Shown: positions 40,665 to 48,862 of the stretch, piece by piece
How positions within the stretch are numbered: position 1 is the stretch's first letter
Layout of the letters: each line of letters begins with the position of its first letter
NCBI GenBank assembly: GCA_964516435.1
Contig: CAZEZP010000060.1
Span: forward strand, 7,072 to 71,071
DNA: 64,000 nucleotides
Direction of reading: 5' to 3'
Source of the DNA: HGW-17 sp964516435
GTDB taxonomy: Bacteria; Myxococcota_A; Polyangia; HGW-17
Notes under the pieces: generated by a model
Told to the model about the DNA's origin: nothing
The model's input: the letters and a program-made list of their open reading frames with translations, nothing else
The model's database searches: none
Made by a program: the position numbers and the translations under genes

Positions 40665-42657
40665 GAACACCGCCGCCACCTGGTTCGTGCGCACCCTGCC
40701 GGATCGCTGCCGCGTCTGCTATTCGTGTGTGCGGTCCTGCCCGGCCAAGGCCATTCGCATCGTGGACGGCCAGGCCGACGTGATCGCCAGCCGATGCATC
40801 GGCTGCGGCCACTGCGTGCGCGTGTGCAGCCAGAAGGCCAAGGTGGTGGTGGGTTCCCTGGACGAGGCCCGCGAACTGCTCGCATCGGGCCGCCCCGTGG
40901 CGGCGCTCGTGGCGCCCTCCTTCCCGGCCGAGTTTCCCGAGATCTCCACGAGCCATTTCGTTGGCATGCTGCGAAAACTGGGCTTCTCGCGGGTGTTCGA
41001 GGTGGCTTTCGGCGCCGACCTGGTGGCCCGCAGGCACCGGGAAACCTACCGCAACGGAACGCAGGGGCCGCGCATCGAGGCTTCCTGCCCGGCCGTGGTG
41101 TCGTACATCGAAAAGTATCATCCGAATCTCCTGGAAAACCTGGTGCCCGTGATTTCCCCCATGGTGGCCATGGGCCGCCTGGCCAAGCAGCGCCACGGCC
41201 GGGACCTGGCCTGCATCTTCGTGGGGCCCTGCGTGGCCAAGAAGGGCGAAGCCGAACGCTTCCGGGAAGACGTGGACTGCGCCATCACATTCGTGGAACT
41301 GCGCCGGCTGCTCGAAGAGAAGGGCGTGGATCCGACCAGCGCCACGCCCTCGGAGTTCGACCCGCCGCATGCCCGCAATGGCGGCGTCTATCCGCTGCCG
41401 CACGGGCTCTTCCACACGGCCGGAATCCAGGAGGACCTCTTTTCGCACGACACCGTATCGGCGTGCGGCCGCACGGAATTCGTCCAGGCCATCCACGAGA
41501 TCGAGCAGGGCGACGTGGGCGCCCGCTTCGTCGAGATGCTGGCGTGTCCCGGCTGCGTCATGGGAGCCGGAATGTCGATGCCCAACCGGCTGCACGCCCG
41601 CGAAACCCAGGTGGCCCGGGTGGCCCGCGAACGCAAGGAGACCTTCGACGTCGACCGATGGAAGACCGAACTGGATGCGGCTTCGGTCATCCCCCTGGAA
41701 CGCGAGTTCGTCCGGCAGGACGAATCGCTCGATTTCCCGGATGCGGGCCGGCTGGCCGAAATCCTGCACCAGATGGGCAAGATCCATCCCGAGGACGAGC
41801 TCAACTGCGGGGCGTGCGGCTACGATTCCTGCGTGGATCACGCCGTAGCCATCTACAAGGGGCTGGCCGAAGACAAGATGTGCCTGCCGTACACCATCGA
41901 GAAACTGGAGAACACCGTGCGCGCCCTGGAGAAATCGCAGGAGGAACTGGCGCACGCCCAGGCGGCGCTGATGCACTCGGAGCGGCTGGCCTCCATGGGC
42001 CAACTGGCGGCCGGCATCGCTCACGAGGTCAACAACCCGCTGGGCGTGGTGCTCCTGCATGCGCACATCCTGCGTGAACGCTGTTCGGACGACCCGAAAC
42101 TGGCCGGAGAAATCACGCTCATCGCGGAGCAGGCCGACCGCTGCAAGAAGATCGTCTCCGGCCTGCTGCAGTTCGCGCGGCGCAACCGCGTCATCCGGCA
42201 GCCCGTGGATGTGCCTAAGATGATCCGGCGGCTGGTGCAGACGATGGACACGGATCCACGCATCCGCTGGGAGACGCACCTGGAGATGGCCGACCCGGTG
42301 GCGCACCTGGACGAGGACCAGATCGTGCAGGTGCTGACCAACCTCGTGACCAACGCGCAGGATGCCATGCCCGCGGGCGGCGTCCTTACCATCCGCGCCA
42401 CGGATACGCCAACGCAAATCGTCATCTCGGTGTCGGACACCGGATGCGGGATCGCCCGCGAGAACCTCTCGCGCATCTACAGCCCGTTCTTCACGACCAA
42501 GAAGATCGGCAAGGGCACAGGGCTGGGCCTGGCCGTTTCCTACGGCATCATCAAGATGCATTCGGGAGACATCCAGGTCGAAACCAACGCGGATCCCGCC
42601 GCGGGACCCACGTTCACCACGTTCACCATCCGCCTGCCGCGGATGGCGGGAGAATGA
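40657..42657 (+). CDS. Histidine kinase with ferredoxin and degenerate [FeFe]-hydrogenase sensor domain
   Basis: This 666-residue fusion begins with two [4Fe-4S] ferredoxin motifs (Cys18/21/24/28 and 47/50/53/57). An H-cluster-like domain (about 75-330) keeps Cys144 (EASCPAV), Cys192 (GPCVAKKGE) and Cys297/Cys300 (LACPGCVMGAG). A further [4Fe-4S] domain (Cys384/387/392/409, NCGACGYDSCVDHA) follows, then a coiled linker. The kinase has phospho-His456 (LAAGIAHEVNNPL), an N box (TNLVTNAQDAM) and ATP-lid motifs. The Cys equivalent to the catalytic proton relay is Ser143, so it likely senses rather than turns over hydrogen. It overlaps hydA by eight bases, with GGGAGG before its ATG. Confidence 0.9.
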   Translation: MAENTAATWFVRTLPDRCRVCYSCVRSCPAKAIRIVDGQADVIASRCIGCGHCVRVCSQKAKVVVGSLDEARELLASGRPVAALVAPSFPAEFPEISTSHFVGMLRKLGFSRVFEVAFGADLVARRHRETYRNGTQGPRIEASCPAVVSYIEKYHPNLLENLVPVISPMVAMGRLAKQRHGRDLACIFVGPCVAKKGEAERFREDVDCAITFVELRRLLEEKGVDPTSATPSEFDPPHARNGGVYPLPHGLFHTAGIQEDLFSHDTVSACGRTEFVQAIHEIEQGDVGARFVEMLACPGCVMGAGMSMPNRLHARETQVARVARERKETFDVDRWKTELDAASVIPLEREFVRQDESLDFPDAGRLAEILHQMGKIHPEDELNCGACGYDSCVDHAVAIYKGLAEDKMCLPYTIEKLENTVRALEKSQEELAHAQAALMHSERLASMGQLAAGIAHEVNNPLGVVLLHAHILRERCSDDPKLAGEITLIAEQADRCKKIVSGLLQFARRNRVIRQPVDVPKMIRRLVQTMDTDPRIRWETHLEMADPVAHLDEDQIVQVLTNLVTNAQDAMPAGGVLTIRATDTPTQIVISVSDTGCGIARENLSRIYSPFFTTKKIGKGTGLGLAVSYGIIKMHSGDIQVETNADPAAGPTFTTFTIRLPRMAGE

Positions 42658-42691
42658 GGCGCCCATGCGCGCAAGCAAAGGAGATGCAACC

Positions 42692-43081
42692 ATGAACCGA
42701 ACGAAAGTGCTCCTGGTGGACGACGATCCCGATTTCCTGGCGCAGGGGCGCCTGATGCTCTCGCAACTCGGCTGCGACGTGCTCGAGGCCCGCTCGCGCC
42801 GGGAGGCCCTTGCGCTGTTCGACGCAGACAAGCCGGATGCCGCCGTCATCGACCTGATGATGGAGGAGCCGGATGCCGGATTCACGCTGGCCTATCAACT
42901 CAAGCAGCGCGCTTCCGGATTGCCGGTGATCATGACTACGGCCGTGACGCGCGCCACAGGGCTCAGTTTCGAGCAAACCACGGGGCGCGGCTGGATCCAT
43001 GCGGACGTGGTGCTGGCCAAGCCGGTGCGCGCGGAACAGTTGAAGGCGGAACTGGAAAGGTTGCTGGGCCATGAACTGTGA
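42692..43081 (+). CDS. Single-domain response regulator
   Basis: The 129 residues form one receiver domain: acidic pocket VDDDPD, phospho-Asp54 (AVIDLMM), Thr in MTTAVT and Lys110 (LAKPV). There is no output domain, so it probably relays phosphate between the hydrogenase-type kinase and a further protein. AAGGAG lies nine bases before the ATG at 42692. Its end overlaps the next gene by 11 bp. An insertion of about ten residues before Lys110 (FEQTTGRGWIHAD) is longer than in typical CheY-like proteins. Confidence 0.9.
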   Translation: MNRTKVLLVDDDPDFLAQGRLMLSQLGCDVLEARSRREALALFDADKPDAAVIDLMMEEPDAGFTLAYQLKQRASGLPVIMTTAVTRATGLSFEQTTGRGWIHADVVLAKPVRAEQLKAELERLLGHEL

Positions 43082-44231
43082 ACTGCAGACCCTCCATGTG
43101 GCGGTGGTGGACGACGAACTGGGCATTCGCCTGGGCGTGGAAACCATCCTGTCCGATTTCGTGGTGGAAATCCCCGAGGTCGGCGTGCGCGTGAAACTGG
43201 CCGTGCGCTCGTGGGCCGACGGCGAGAGTTTCCTGGAAGCGCTCGCGCAGGATCCCCCGCAGGTGGTGCTGCTGGATTCCAAACTGCCGGGCATCGGCGG
43301 CATGGAAATCCTGGAAGGGCACCTCTCGAAGCACCCGGACATCGTGACGGTGATGATCACCGCCTACGCCACGCTCGAGAGCGCAGTGCGGGCCACCAAA
43401 CTGGGCGCCTACGACTTCCTGGCCAAGCCGTTCACTCCCGAGGAACTGCGGGTGACGCTGCGCAAGGCCATCCACCATCACCAGTTGTCCGCGCAGGCGC
43501 GGCGGCTGATGGAGGAGAAGCGGCAGGTGCGATTCCAGTTCATCTCCGTGCTGGCGCACGAACTCAAGAGCCCGATCAACGCGGTGGACGGATACCTCGA
43601 CATCATGCGCAACCGCATGCTGGGAACGGAACTGGACGCCTACGCGGAGATGATCGAGCGCTCCTCGCTGCGCATCGCGGGCATGCGCAAGCTCATCAAC
43701 GACCTGCTGGATCTCACGCGCGTGGAAAGCGGCCGGCGGCCGCGCAATCTGGAGCCCGTGGATCTGGCGGCCGTGGCGAAAGGCGCCATGGAGGCCCAGG
43801 AAAACGCCGCGAAGACCATGGAACTGCGCATGGAGCTTTCGGCCGAGGGCGATGTGGTGCTGACGGCGGACCGGGTGGAAATGGAGATGATCCTCAACAA
43901 CCTGGTGTCCAACGCCGTGAAGTACAACCGCCCCGGCGGTTCGGTGCGGGTGGCGATCGCCCGCGGAGCGGACGGCCTGCGCATCACGGTCGCGGACACC
44001 GGCTGGGGCATGCGCCCGGAGGATACCGCGCGCCTGTTCGCCGACTTCGTGCGCATCAAGAACGAGCATACGCGCGACATCCCCGGCTCGGGGCTGGGGC
44101 TGTCGCTGGTGAAGAAACTGGTGAACCTGTACGGCGGCGAAATCTCGGTGGAGAGCCGCCCCGACGAGGGATCGACCTTCGTCGTGGATCTGCCTGACCC
44201 TCAAGCCTTTGCCCGGGAAGGGCAAAGTTAG
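43071..44231 (+). CDS. Receiver-histidine kinase fusion
   Basis: The 386-residue protein has a receiver first (Asp69 in VVLLDSKLPG, Lys119 in LAKPFTPEEL) and a HisKA/HATPase kinase second (phospho-His163 in LAHELKSPINAV; N box NNLVSNAVKYN; DTGWGM; GSGLGLSLVKK). Receiver-first fusions typically act as relays: phosphorylation of the receiver tunes the attached kinase. No membrane segment or sensor domain is visible, so its input is presumably the upstream kinase or receiver protein. It overlaps the previous gene and is followed 18 bp later by another receiver gene. Confidence 0.9.
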   Translation: MNCELQTLHVAVVDDELGIRLGVETILSDFVVEIPEVGVRVKLAVRSWADGESFLEALAQDPPQVVLLDSKLPGIGGMEILEGHLSKHPDIVTVMITAYATLESAVRATKLGAYDFLAKPFTPEELRVTLRKAIHHHQLSAQARRLMEEKRQVRFQFISVLAHELKSPINAVDGYLDIMRNRMLGTELDAYAEMIERSSLRIAGMRKLINDLLDLTRVESGRRPRNLEPVDLAAVAKGAMEAQENAAKTMELRMELSAEGDVVLTADRVEMEMILNNLVSNAVKYNRPGGSVRVAIARGADGLRITVADTGWGMRPEDTARLFADFVRIKNEHTRDIPGSGLGLSLVKKLVNLYGGEISVESRPDEGSTFVVDLPDPQAFAREGQS

Positions 44232-44249
44232 AACAAAGGAGAGTGTACC

Positions 44250-44660
44250 ATGTCCAAAATCCTCTGCATCGACGACGACCGTGACGTGATCGAATTCCTG
44301 ACTCTCACCCTCAAGGCGGCCGGCCATACGGTGATCAGCGCTCCCGACGGCACTTCCGGGTTCGCCAGGGCCAAGGAGGAGAAGCCGGACCTGATCCTGC
44401 TCGACGTGATGATGGCCAACACCACGGAAGGCGTGAAAACCGCGTTCGACCTGCGTGCCGAACCTGTCACGCGGCACATCCCCATCCTGATGCTGACCTC
44501 CATCAACCAGGAATTCGGCAACGCCTTCAAGTTGCAGGCGGATCCGGCCAACCTGCCGGTGGACGACTTCGTGGAGAAGCCGATTCCGGCCAGGGTGCTG
44601 CTGGAGAAGACCGCGAAACTGCTGGCGCTGCCCAAGGACAAGGTCAACACCGGCAAATGA
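44250..44660 (+). CDS. Single-domain response regulator
   Basis: This 136-residue receiver has the acidic pair CIDDD, phospho-Asp52 (ILLDVMM), Thr/Ser in LTSINQ and Lys in VEKPIPARVL. No output domain follows. It is the last gene of the rex-hydrogenase-signalling operon, with AAAGGAG before its ATG. It may be the terminal phospho-acceptor of the cascade. Three hairpins after its stop mark the end of the operon. Confidence 0.9.
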   Translation: MSKILCIDDDRDVIEFLTLTLKAAGHTVISAPDGTSGFARAKEEKPDLILLDVMMANTTEGVKTAFDLRAEPVTRHIPILMLTSINQEFGNAFKLQADPANLPVDDFVEKPIPARVLLEKTAKLLALPKDKVNTGK

Positions 44661-44724
44661 GGGCGAATCGCCCGCTTGCGGCGGTGCAAAGCGCGGGTTC
44701 GCATCCCGCGGACGCGGAAAATGC

Positions 44725-44752
44725 GGCGGGCCGGGTTTCATCCCGGTCCGCC
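44725..44752. terminator. Operon terminator between the hydrogenase and molybdopterin operons
   Basis: An 11-pair stem (GGCGGGCCGGG with CCCGGTCCGCC, one G-U pair) with loop TTTCAT lies between convergent operons. Two smaller hairpins precede it: GGGCG-AAT-CGCCC at 44661-44673 and CGCGGG/CCCGCG at 44692-44710. No T run follows; it may serve both strands. Confidence 0.5.
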
Positions 44753-44762
44753 ACCGGCAGAA

Positions 44763-45230
44763 TCAGTGACTCTCCCCGCGGGCCATGGCTGCGCCGTGGG
44801 CCAGCAGCGGGGCCAAAAGCCGCGCGCAGAAGCGGGCGCCCTTCTCGCTGCCAGGCAGGTTGACCACGAACTGGCGCCCCTTCAGTCCCGCCGTGGCGCG
44901 GGAGAACACGGCATGCGGCGTCTCTTCCAGGGAACGCATGCGCAGGTACTCGGCGATGCCGTCTGCCGGGCGGTCCACGAACGCGCGGGTGGCTTCCGGC
45001 GTGAAATCGCGCGGGCCGGGCCCCGTGCCTCCGGTGGTGAGAATCCAGTCGGCGTCCGGGTGGCGCGCAAAAGCCGCCAGAAGCGGCTCCACGCCGTCGG
45101 GCACCACTTCCACGCACACCTCGCATTCCGGAAGCGCCCGGCGGATTTCCTCGGCCGCCGCCGGGCCGGAACGGTCGGCATACACTCCGGCATACGCCCG
45201 GTCAGAAACGGTAATGACCGCGATCTTCAA
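44763..45230 (-). CDS. mog: Molybdopterin adenylyltransferase-type protein (MogA/MoaB)
   Basis: This enzyme adenylates molybdopterin before metal insertion. The 155 residues carry ITVSDRAYAGVYADRSGPAA, LTTGGTGPGPRDFTPEATRA and VNLPGSEKGARF, the signatures of the MogA/MoaB fold. It is the last gene of the tup-mo operon and overlaps the MOSC gene by 29 bp. The MogA role is favoured because the operon needs an adenylating step before MoeA. Confidence 0.9.
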   Translation of the reverse strand: MKIAVITVSDRAYAGVYADRSGPAAAEEIRRALPECEVCVEVVPDGVEPLLAAFARHPDADWILTTGGTGPGPRDFTPEATRAFVDRPADGIAEYLRMRSLEETPHAVFSRATAGLKGRQFVVNLPGSEKGARFCARLLAPLLAHGAAMARGESH

Positions 45231-45693
45231 GGCCGATCCTCCCTCCTCGCACCACGCGGGCGAAGATGCCCCGGCGCGGCATGATGCAGTCTCCCACCAG
45301 CGTGCGGATCTCGCAGGCCGCGTGGCATTCCTTGCCGATGCGCGTCACTTCCAGTTCGCATTCCCCGATGCGCAACTTCGTCCCGATGGGCAAGGTGTGC
45401 AGATTCACGCCCCGGGTGGTGATGTTCTCGGCGAAATCTCCCGGCGCCAGGCGGCTATCCGCGGCCTTCGCGCAGCGTCCGGGTCCCCCGGCGCGCCGGA
45501 CCAGATTTTCGTTGGCCGCCTCGATATCTTCCATGGCCAGAAGCGACACCTGCCGATCGGGCAACTGCCCGGCATGCGCATCGCCTTCCACGCCCGCATC
45601 CTCGATGAGCCGGATTTCCGGCACGGGATGCTTGCGGGTGCCCTTCCTTTCGGAGACGTTGAGTGAAACGATCCGGAATTCGCCTTCAGTCAT
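45202..45693 (-). CDS. MOSC-domain protein
   Basis: The 163-residue protein is a stand-alone MOSC (Mo cofactor sulfurase C-terminal) domain with IEDAGVEGDAHAG, VSLLAMEDIE, GDFAENITTRGV and the conserved Cys in IGKECHAACEI. Stand-alone MOSC proteins are thought to handle sulfur or bind the molybdopterin cofactor; the reaction is not established. It overlaps moaC by eight bases and mog by 29, so it is part of the cofactor operon. Confidence 0.88.
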   Translation of the reverse strand: MTEGEFRIVSLNVSERKGTRKHPVPEIRLIEDAGVEGDAHAGQLPDRQVSLLAMEDIEAANENLVRRAGGPGRCAKAADSRLAPGDFAENITTRGVNLHTLPIGTKLRIGECELEVTRIGKECHAACEIRTLVGDCIMPRRGIFARVVRGGRIGLEDRGHYRF

Positions 45694-46141
45694 GGATTTC
45701 CTCCTTGGTCTTCGACACGAGCCGCACGAATTCCACCACCATGCCCCTGTCCACGGCCTTGCACATGTCGTAGACGGTCAATGCCGCCACCGAGACGGCG
45801 CAAAGCGCCTCCATCTCGATGCCGGTCTTGTCCGTGCACACACAGGCGGAGCGGATGCGCACACCGTCCTCTTCGACGGACAGGTCCACCTGCACGTGCT
45901 CGATCTCGATGTTGTGGCACAGGGGAATCAGTTCCGCCGTGCGCTTGGCCGCCTGGATGCCCGCGATGCGCGCGCAGGAGAGCACGTCGCCCTTGGCCAT
46001 CTCGTTGCGGGCGATGGCCGCGGCCGTCGCGGGCGCCATGCGCACGAACCCTTCGGCCGAGGCCGTGCGGCGCACCCGCATCTTGCGGGAAACGTCCACC
46101 ATGCGGGCCTGGCCCTTCTCATCCACGTGGGAAAACTCCAT
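45686..46141 (-). CDS. moaC: Cyclic pyranopterin monophosphate synthase
   Basis: MoaC completes formation of cyclic pyranopterin monophosphate with MoaA, the first step of molybdopterin synthesis. The 151 residues show the catalytic Lys50 (NEMAKGDVL), His76 (LIPLCHNI), TDKTGIEMEAL and Asp125/Lys128 (VYDMCKAV). The ATG at 46139-46141 follows GGAGG and abuts the moaA stop (46143). The frame is open upstream inside moaA but that is a shadow. Confidence 0.95.
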   Translation of the reverse strand: MEFSHVDEKGQARMVDVSRKMRVRRTASAEGFVRMAPATAAAIARNEMAKGDVLSCARIAGIQAAKRTAELIPLCHNIEIEHVQVDLSVEEDGVRIRSACVCTDKTGIEMEALCAVSVAALTVYDMCKAVDRGMVVEFVRLVSKTKEEIHD

Positions 46142-46142
46142 C

Positions 46143-46973
46143 TCATCCTCCAATCTGCACGAGGCTCTTGTCCGTGCAGGTCGTTCCATGGGCGGGCTTG
46201 CACGCGATGGCCCGCCCGATGCTCCCCAGAATGTCTCCGAAATCCACGGGAACCGCGATATCCGCATGCAGGCATGGCCGCAGGGTGCCGTCCGAGAGCA
46301 GACGCAGGCGGTTGCACGCGGCGCATGGAGGCGGCCGCGAAACGTCCGCATCCCGGGGATCGCTCTTGGAGTGGTCCAGATGATAGCGCGCGATGCGCTG
46401 GTGTTCCGCGCCCTGCCATGCGGCCCACGCGCGCACGGCATCCACATCCTGCCGGAACGGGACCCACGAAGCCAGTTCTTCCGGAGGGAACACCACCGTG
46501 TTGATTTTCACCCTCAGTCCGGCTCCGATGGCGGCCTGCACGCCTGAAATCACGGCACCGAGCCGGCCGCCGCCCGTGATGGCCTGGTACAGGCGCTCAT
46601 CGAGCGTGTCCAGGGAAACGTTGACGCTGTCGAGCCCGGCGGTGCGCAGGTCCGCGGCCAGGGCGGAAAGCAGTTGCCCGTTGGTGGTCATGGCCAGTTC
46701 CTCGAGCCCTCCCGGCCCCTTGAGCCGGGAAAGCATGTCCACCAGCCGCGCCACGTCGCGCCGGACCAGCGGCTCCCCGCCGGTGATGCGAATCTTGCGG
46801 AACCCGGCTTCCCGGACGGCCACCTGCGCGATCGCCAGAATCTGCTCATAACGCAGCACGGGCCGTTTTTCCAGGCTGCATCCTTCCGGCATGCAGTAGC
46901 GGCAGGCCAGGTTGCAACGGTCCGTGACGGAGATGCGCAGGTAATCAATGGTGCGGCCGAAGGAGTCTTGCAT
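46143..46973 (-). CDS. moaA: GTP 3',8-cyclase, short form
   Basis: MoaA is a radical SAM enzyme that rearranges GTP. The N-terminal [4Fe-4S] site is Cys20-x3-Cys24-x2-Cys27 (CNLACRYC), with TGGEPL and MTTNGQLL. The C-terminal cluster site is Cys217, Cys220 and Cys234 (CAACNRLRLLSDGTLRPC). The protein ends in the essential Gly-Gly tail (VQIGG). At 276 residues it is about 50 shorter than usual: the segment that usually carries RFIE-x-MP between the two halves is reduced to a divergent linker. Key catalytic elements remain, so it is probably functional. It overlaps moeA by 29 bp. Confidence 0.87.
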   Translation of the reverse strand: MQDSFGRTIDYLRISVTDRCNLACRYCMPEGCSLEKRPVLRYEQILAIAQVAVREAGFRKIRITGGEPLVRRDVARLVDMLSRLKGPGGLEELAMTTNGQLLSALAADLRTAGLDSVNVSLDTLDERLYQAITGGGRLGAVISGVQAAIGAGLRVKINTVVFPPEELASWVPFRQDVDAVRAWAAWQGAEHQRIARYHLDHSKSDPRDADVSRPPPCAACNRLRLLSDGTLRPCLHADIAVPVDFGDILGSIGRAIACKPAHGTTCTDKSLVQIGG

Positions 46974-48201
46974 GGACGAGTTCTCCCGGTTGGAGTTCGG
47001 TCTGCCCTTCTTCCATGCGGATCAGGGCGTTGGCGTGCGCGAGCACGGTGATCATGGATGAGCCGTGATAGGGCAGCGGCACGGCCGTCCCCTCCGGCCA
47101 GCGCACGGATGCGGGCCAGAACTGCACGTGATCCCCCTTGCGCCGGGTCAGGGCAGAAGCCATGCGCACCGGCACCACGGGCGTCGCCGCATCGAATCCC
47201 ATGCGGGCGAGCAGATAGGGCCTAAGCAGCGTCACGGCGTGCACGAACGTGGAGACGGGATTGCCGGGCAGGCCGAAGAAAGCGGCAGGACCGCGAACGC
47301 CAAAGAACGCGGGCATGCCCGGACGCATGCGCACCCCGTGGAAGACCAACTTCACGCCGGACGCCTCGGCGGCGGCGGGGATGTGGTCGAAATCCCCCAT
47401 GGAAACGCCGCCGGAGACCACCACCGCATCGAAGGATTCGAGCGCCGCCGCCACGGTTTCCCGGATGCGGGCCACATCGTCGGGAACGATGCCAAAAAAT
47501 TTGGCCTCTGCCCCGAAGGAATGCACGCAGGCGCACAGTTGCGGGCCGTTGGAATCGAAGATGCCGGCGCTCCCCAATTCGCGCGCGGCGCGGGAAAACG
47601 CTTCGGAAAGATCGCCGGACGCCTCGATGCAGGCCGGACGGATCTCGTCCCCCGTGGAAATCACGGCCACCCGCGGACGGCGGGCCACCGGCACGCAGGC
47701 ATGTCCGGCCGCTGCGAGGATCCCCACGTCCTGCGGCATCAGAATCCGTGGTTCCATGAGCGTTTCTCCCCGACGCGCATTCTCTCCGCGGGCGATGACG
47801 TTCGAGACACTCTCGGCTTTCAGGAAATGAACGCGGTTCTCCTCGACCCGGGTCCATTCCACGCGCACGATGCCGTCGGTCCCCTCCGGCACGGGGGCGC
47901 CGGTCATGATGCGCACGGCCTGCCCCGGTGCCAGTCCATGCCCGGGAGCCTGCCCGGCACTCGCAACGGATACGATTTCATACGGGCCGCCGGCGTCTTC
48001 CAGCGAAGGGTTCCTGCGGTAGGCGAACCCGTCCACGGCGGCCTTGGCGAAGGGCGGCTGGTCCACGAGCGAAACGGCTTCCTTCGCCAGCACCCGGCCG
48101 GTGGCTTCGGACAGGGACACGGTTTCGAACGGCATCCGGTGCGCGCGCGCGTGTTCCAGCACATGCGCCAGCGCTTCGTCAGGATGGATCGGCGGCTTCA
48201 T
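46945..48201 (-). CDS. moeA: Molybdopterin molybdenumtransferase
   Basis: MoeA inserts molybdate (or tungstate, in W-using relatives) into adenylated molybdopterin. The 418 residues carry AKAAVDGFAYR, VRIMTGAPVPEGTDGIVRVE, the catalytic-domain ISTGDEI, SGGVSMGDFDHI, and FFGLPGNPVSTFVH, all diagnostic. Its start overlaps tupC by 23 bp, placing import and insertion in one transcript. This is evidence that the whole set is a Mo/W cofactor operon. Confidence 0.95.
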   Translation of the reverse strand: MKPPIHPDEALAHVLEHARAHRMPFETVSLSEATGRVLAKEAVSLVDQPPFAKAAVDGFAYRRNPSLEDAGGPYEIVSVASAGQAPGHGLAPGQAVRIMTGAPVPEGTDGIVRVEWTRVEENRVHFLKAESVSNVIARGENARRGETLMEPRILMPQDVGILAAAGHACVPVARRPRVAVISTGDEIRPACIEASGDLSEAFSRAARELGSAGIFDSNGPQLCACVHSFGAEAKFFGIVPDDVARIRETVAAALESFDAVVVSGGVSMGDFDHIPAAAEASGVKLVFHGVRMRPGMPAFFGVRGPAAFFGLPGNPVSTFVHAVTLLRPYLLARMGFDAATPVVPVRMASALTRRKGDHVQFWPASVRWPEGTAVPLPYHGSSMITVLAHANALIRMEEGQTELQPGELVHARLLRPHH

Positions 48202-48862
48202 GCAGCACTCCTTTCCGGAAACCCCGGGGATCTTCCTCCGGACACAGGGAAAAGACCCTGAGATTCAAGCGGGTCTGCAGTTCGGGGTCGTGCGTGGTGA
48301 GCGCCAGGCCGATGCCCCGCGCCTGCAGGGTCTTCAGGCATCCGTACAGTTCCTCCCGGGAGGCGGCATCCAGGCCCGAGGACGGCTCGTCCAGCAGCAC
48401 CACCGCCGGATGCGCGACGAATGCGCGCACCAGGGCCACCTTGCGCCGCTCTCCCGTGGACAGTTCGAAATGACGCCGGCCGGCCAAGCCGTCCAGGCCG
48501 AAGAGTTCCAGCGCCTGCCGGATGCGGCCTTTCTGCTCGGCAGCCGGAACCCGGACCCAGGAGAGGACCATTTCCATGTTTTCCAGCACGGTGCCCCGGA
48601 AAACGTAGGGGTCCGCGTGCACGTACACGAACGGTTCCGCATGCCGGTCCAGCCGGGAAAGCGGCTTTTCGCGCCACAGGATCGCCCCCCGCTGCGGTTT
48701 GAGCAGGCCGGCCAGCAACTTGAGCAGGGTGGTCTTGCCGCTGCCGTTGGGACCGTCGATCCGGACGCCGTCCTGCACGGGAAGACGCAGAAAGCCGGTC
48801 TCCACGGCATACTGGGAGCCTGGATATTGAAAATACAAAGATTGCAATTCCAATTGACTCAA
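48179..48862 (-). CDS. tupC: Tungstate/molybdate ABC transporter ATP-binding protein
   Basis: The 227-residue ATPase has Walker A GPNGSGKTTL, Q-loop-like residues near YVHADPYVF, signature LSTGERRKVALV, Walker B VVLLDEPSSGLD and the switch His in TTHD. It begins with an ATGA overlap on the permease gene stop. The assignment to tungstate rather than molybdate rests on the binding protein and permease type; ModC-like C-terminal domains are absent. Confidence 0.88.
   Translation of the reverse strand: MSQLELQSLYFQYPGSQYAVETGFLRLPVQDGVRIDGPNGSGKTTLLKLLAGLLKPQRGAILWREKPLSRLDRHAEPFVYVHADPYVFRGTVLENMEMVLSWVRVPAAEQKGRIRQALELFGLDGLAGRRHFELSTGERRKVALVRAFVAHPAVVLLDEPSSGLDAASREELYGCLKTLQARGIGLALTTHDPELQTRLNLRVFSLCPEEDPRGFRKGVLHEAADPS

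Noticed and set aside
44691..44711. tRNA-like T arm (GCGGG-TTCGCAT-CCCGC)
   Set aside because: The conserved A58 of the T loop is absent and no acceptor, D or anticodon arm can be drawn around it; treated as a terminator-region hairpin.
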